In this document: in pieces, positions 5,836 through 6,013 of the stretch
Layout: every line of letters starts with the position of its first letter
Position numbering within the stretch: the first letter of the stretch is position 1
NCBI GenBank assembly: GCA_945949385.1
Contig: CAMFEL010000117.1
Coordinates: 1 to 6,013, forward strand
Length of the DNA stretch: 6,013 nt
Direction of reading: 5' to 3'
Source of the DNA: an uncultured Clostridia bacterium
GTDB taxonomy: Bacteria; Bacillota; Clostridia; Oscillospirales; CAG-272
Translations under genes and position numbers: made by a program
The notes under the pieces: model-generated
Told to the model about the DNA's origin: nothing
The model's database searches: none
What the model saw: only the letters and a program-made list of their open reading frames with translations

Positions 5836-6013
5836 TTAGAATATAACAAATTTGCGATTATTGACGAAAATTCGGCGTAAAAGGCTGCCATTGGACAATT
5901 GCCATGATAACTTCAATCTGCGCGTATCGGGTTTAACTGTATTTTCGTAATGCTCGCTTTTTTGGGCAATCTCGATCCAGTATTCTGTTTCATAGCATTC
6001 CTTTAATGCAATC
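5836..6013 (-). CDS. Four-helix-bundle family protein, 3' end only (possibly frame-disrupted)
   Basis: The gene enters from the right edge on the minus strand; the frame read from base 6012 gives 58 codons before TAA at 5838-5836. The first part, IALKECYETEYWIEI, closely fits the helix-3 signature of the small (about 115-125 residue) four-helix-bundle proteins related to 23S rRNA intervening-sequence proteins (pattern ALKECxETxYWLxLL). After KSEHYENTVKP the reading becomes basic and unlike the family's usual final helix, whereas the other two frames contain IRAD (5930-5919) and EVIMAIVQ (5915-5892), which look more like that helix. Either the C-terminus has diverged or one or two small indels broke it. 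The cellular role of these proteins is unknown. The family call rests on one motif. Confidence 0.6.
   Translation of the reverse strand, partial: IALKECYETEYWIEIAQKSEHYENTVKPDTRRLKLSWQLSNGSLLRRIFVNNRKFVIF

Overview
The window looks like chromosome from an anaerobic, low-to-mid GC, spore-lineage Firmicute of the Clostridia, most likely a Ruminococcus-like Oscillospiraceae. This is an inference from four things: a GTP-type PEP carboxykinase, a GerA/SpoVAF-family spore protein, a Gram-positive style LexA, and GC-rich palindromic intergenic elements of a kind I associate with that group. No rRNA, tRNA, CRISPR array, transposase or prophage gene is visible.

Layout, left to right. The 3' part of clpX (+) enters from the left edge and ends at 518 with its own hairpin terminator. 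A gene-free convergent spacer (519-871) follows; it holds two diverged copies of one palindromic element in opposite orientation, each lying sense-strand just downstream of the gene it follows. Next, on the minus strand, is a SpoVAF-like spore membrane protein (best start TTG at 2299, not the longer reading from 2356). Upstream of it lies lexA (minus, 2420-3013), separated from it by a terminator and a candidate sporulation-sigma promoter. A 319-bp divergent region then carries the lexA promoter with an overlapping LexA-box-like palindrome, a bulged hairpin, and the pckA promoter. pckA (+, 3333-5114) ends at a 20-bp perfect-stem bidirectional terminator shared with a convergent small lipoprotein gene (minus, 5170-5772). 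The right edge holds the 3' end of a minus-strand four-helix-bundle family gene whose C-terminus may be frame-disrupted.

The genes look like independent housekeeping or stress units rather than one pathway: protein unfolding for ClpP (ClpX), SOS repression (LexA), spore germination (SpoVAF-like), and C3/C4 carbon exchange (PEPCK). A functional link between ClpX and LexA is known elsewhere (ClpXP removes LexA cleavage fragments), but here the genes are separately transcribed. I see no convincing new multi-gene system. The observations most worth following are the paired, covarying double-hairpin elements at 583-682 and 768-866, and the re-assigned start and promoter of the spoVAF-like gene.
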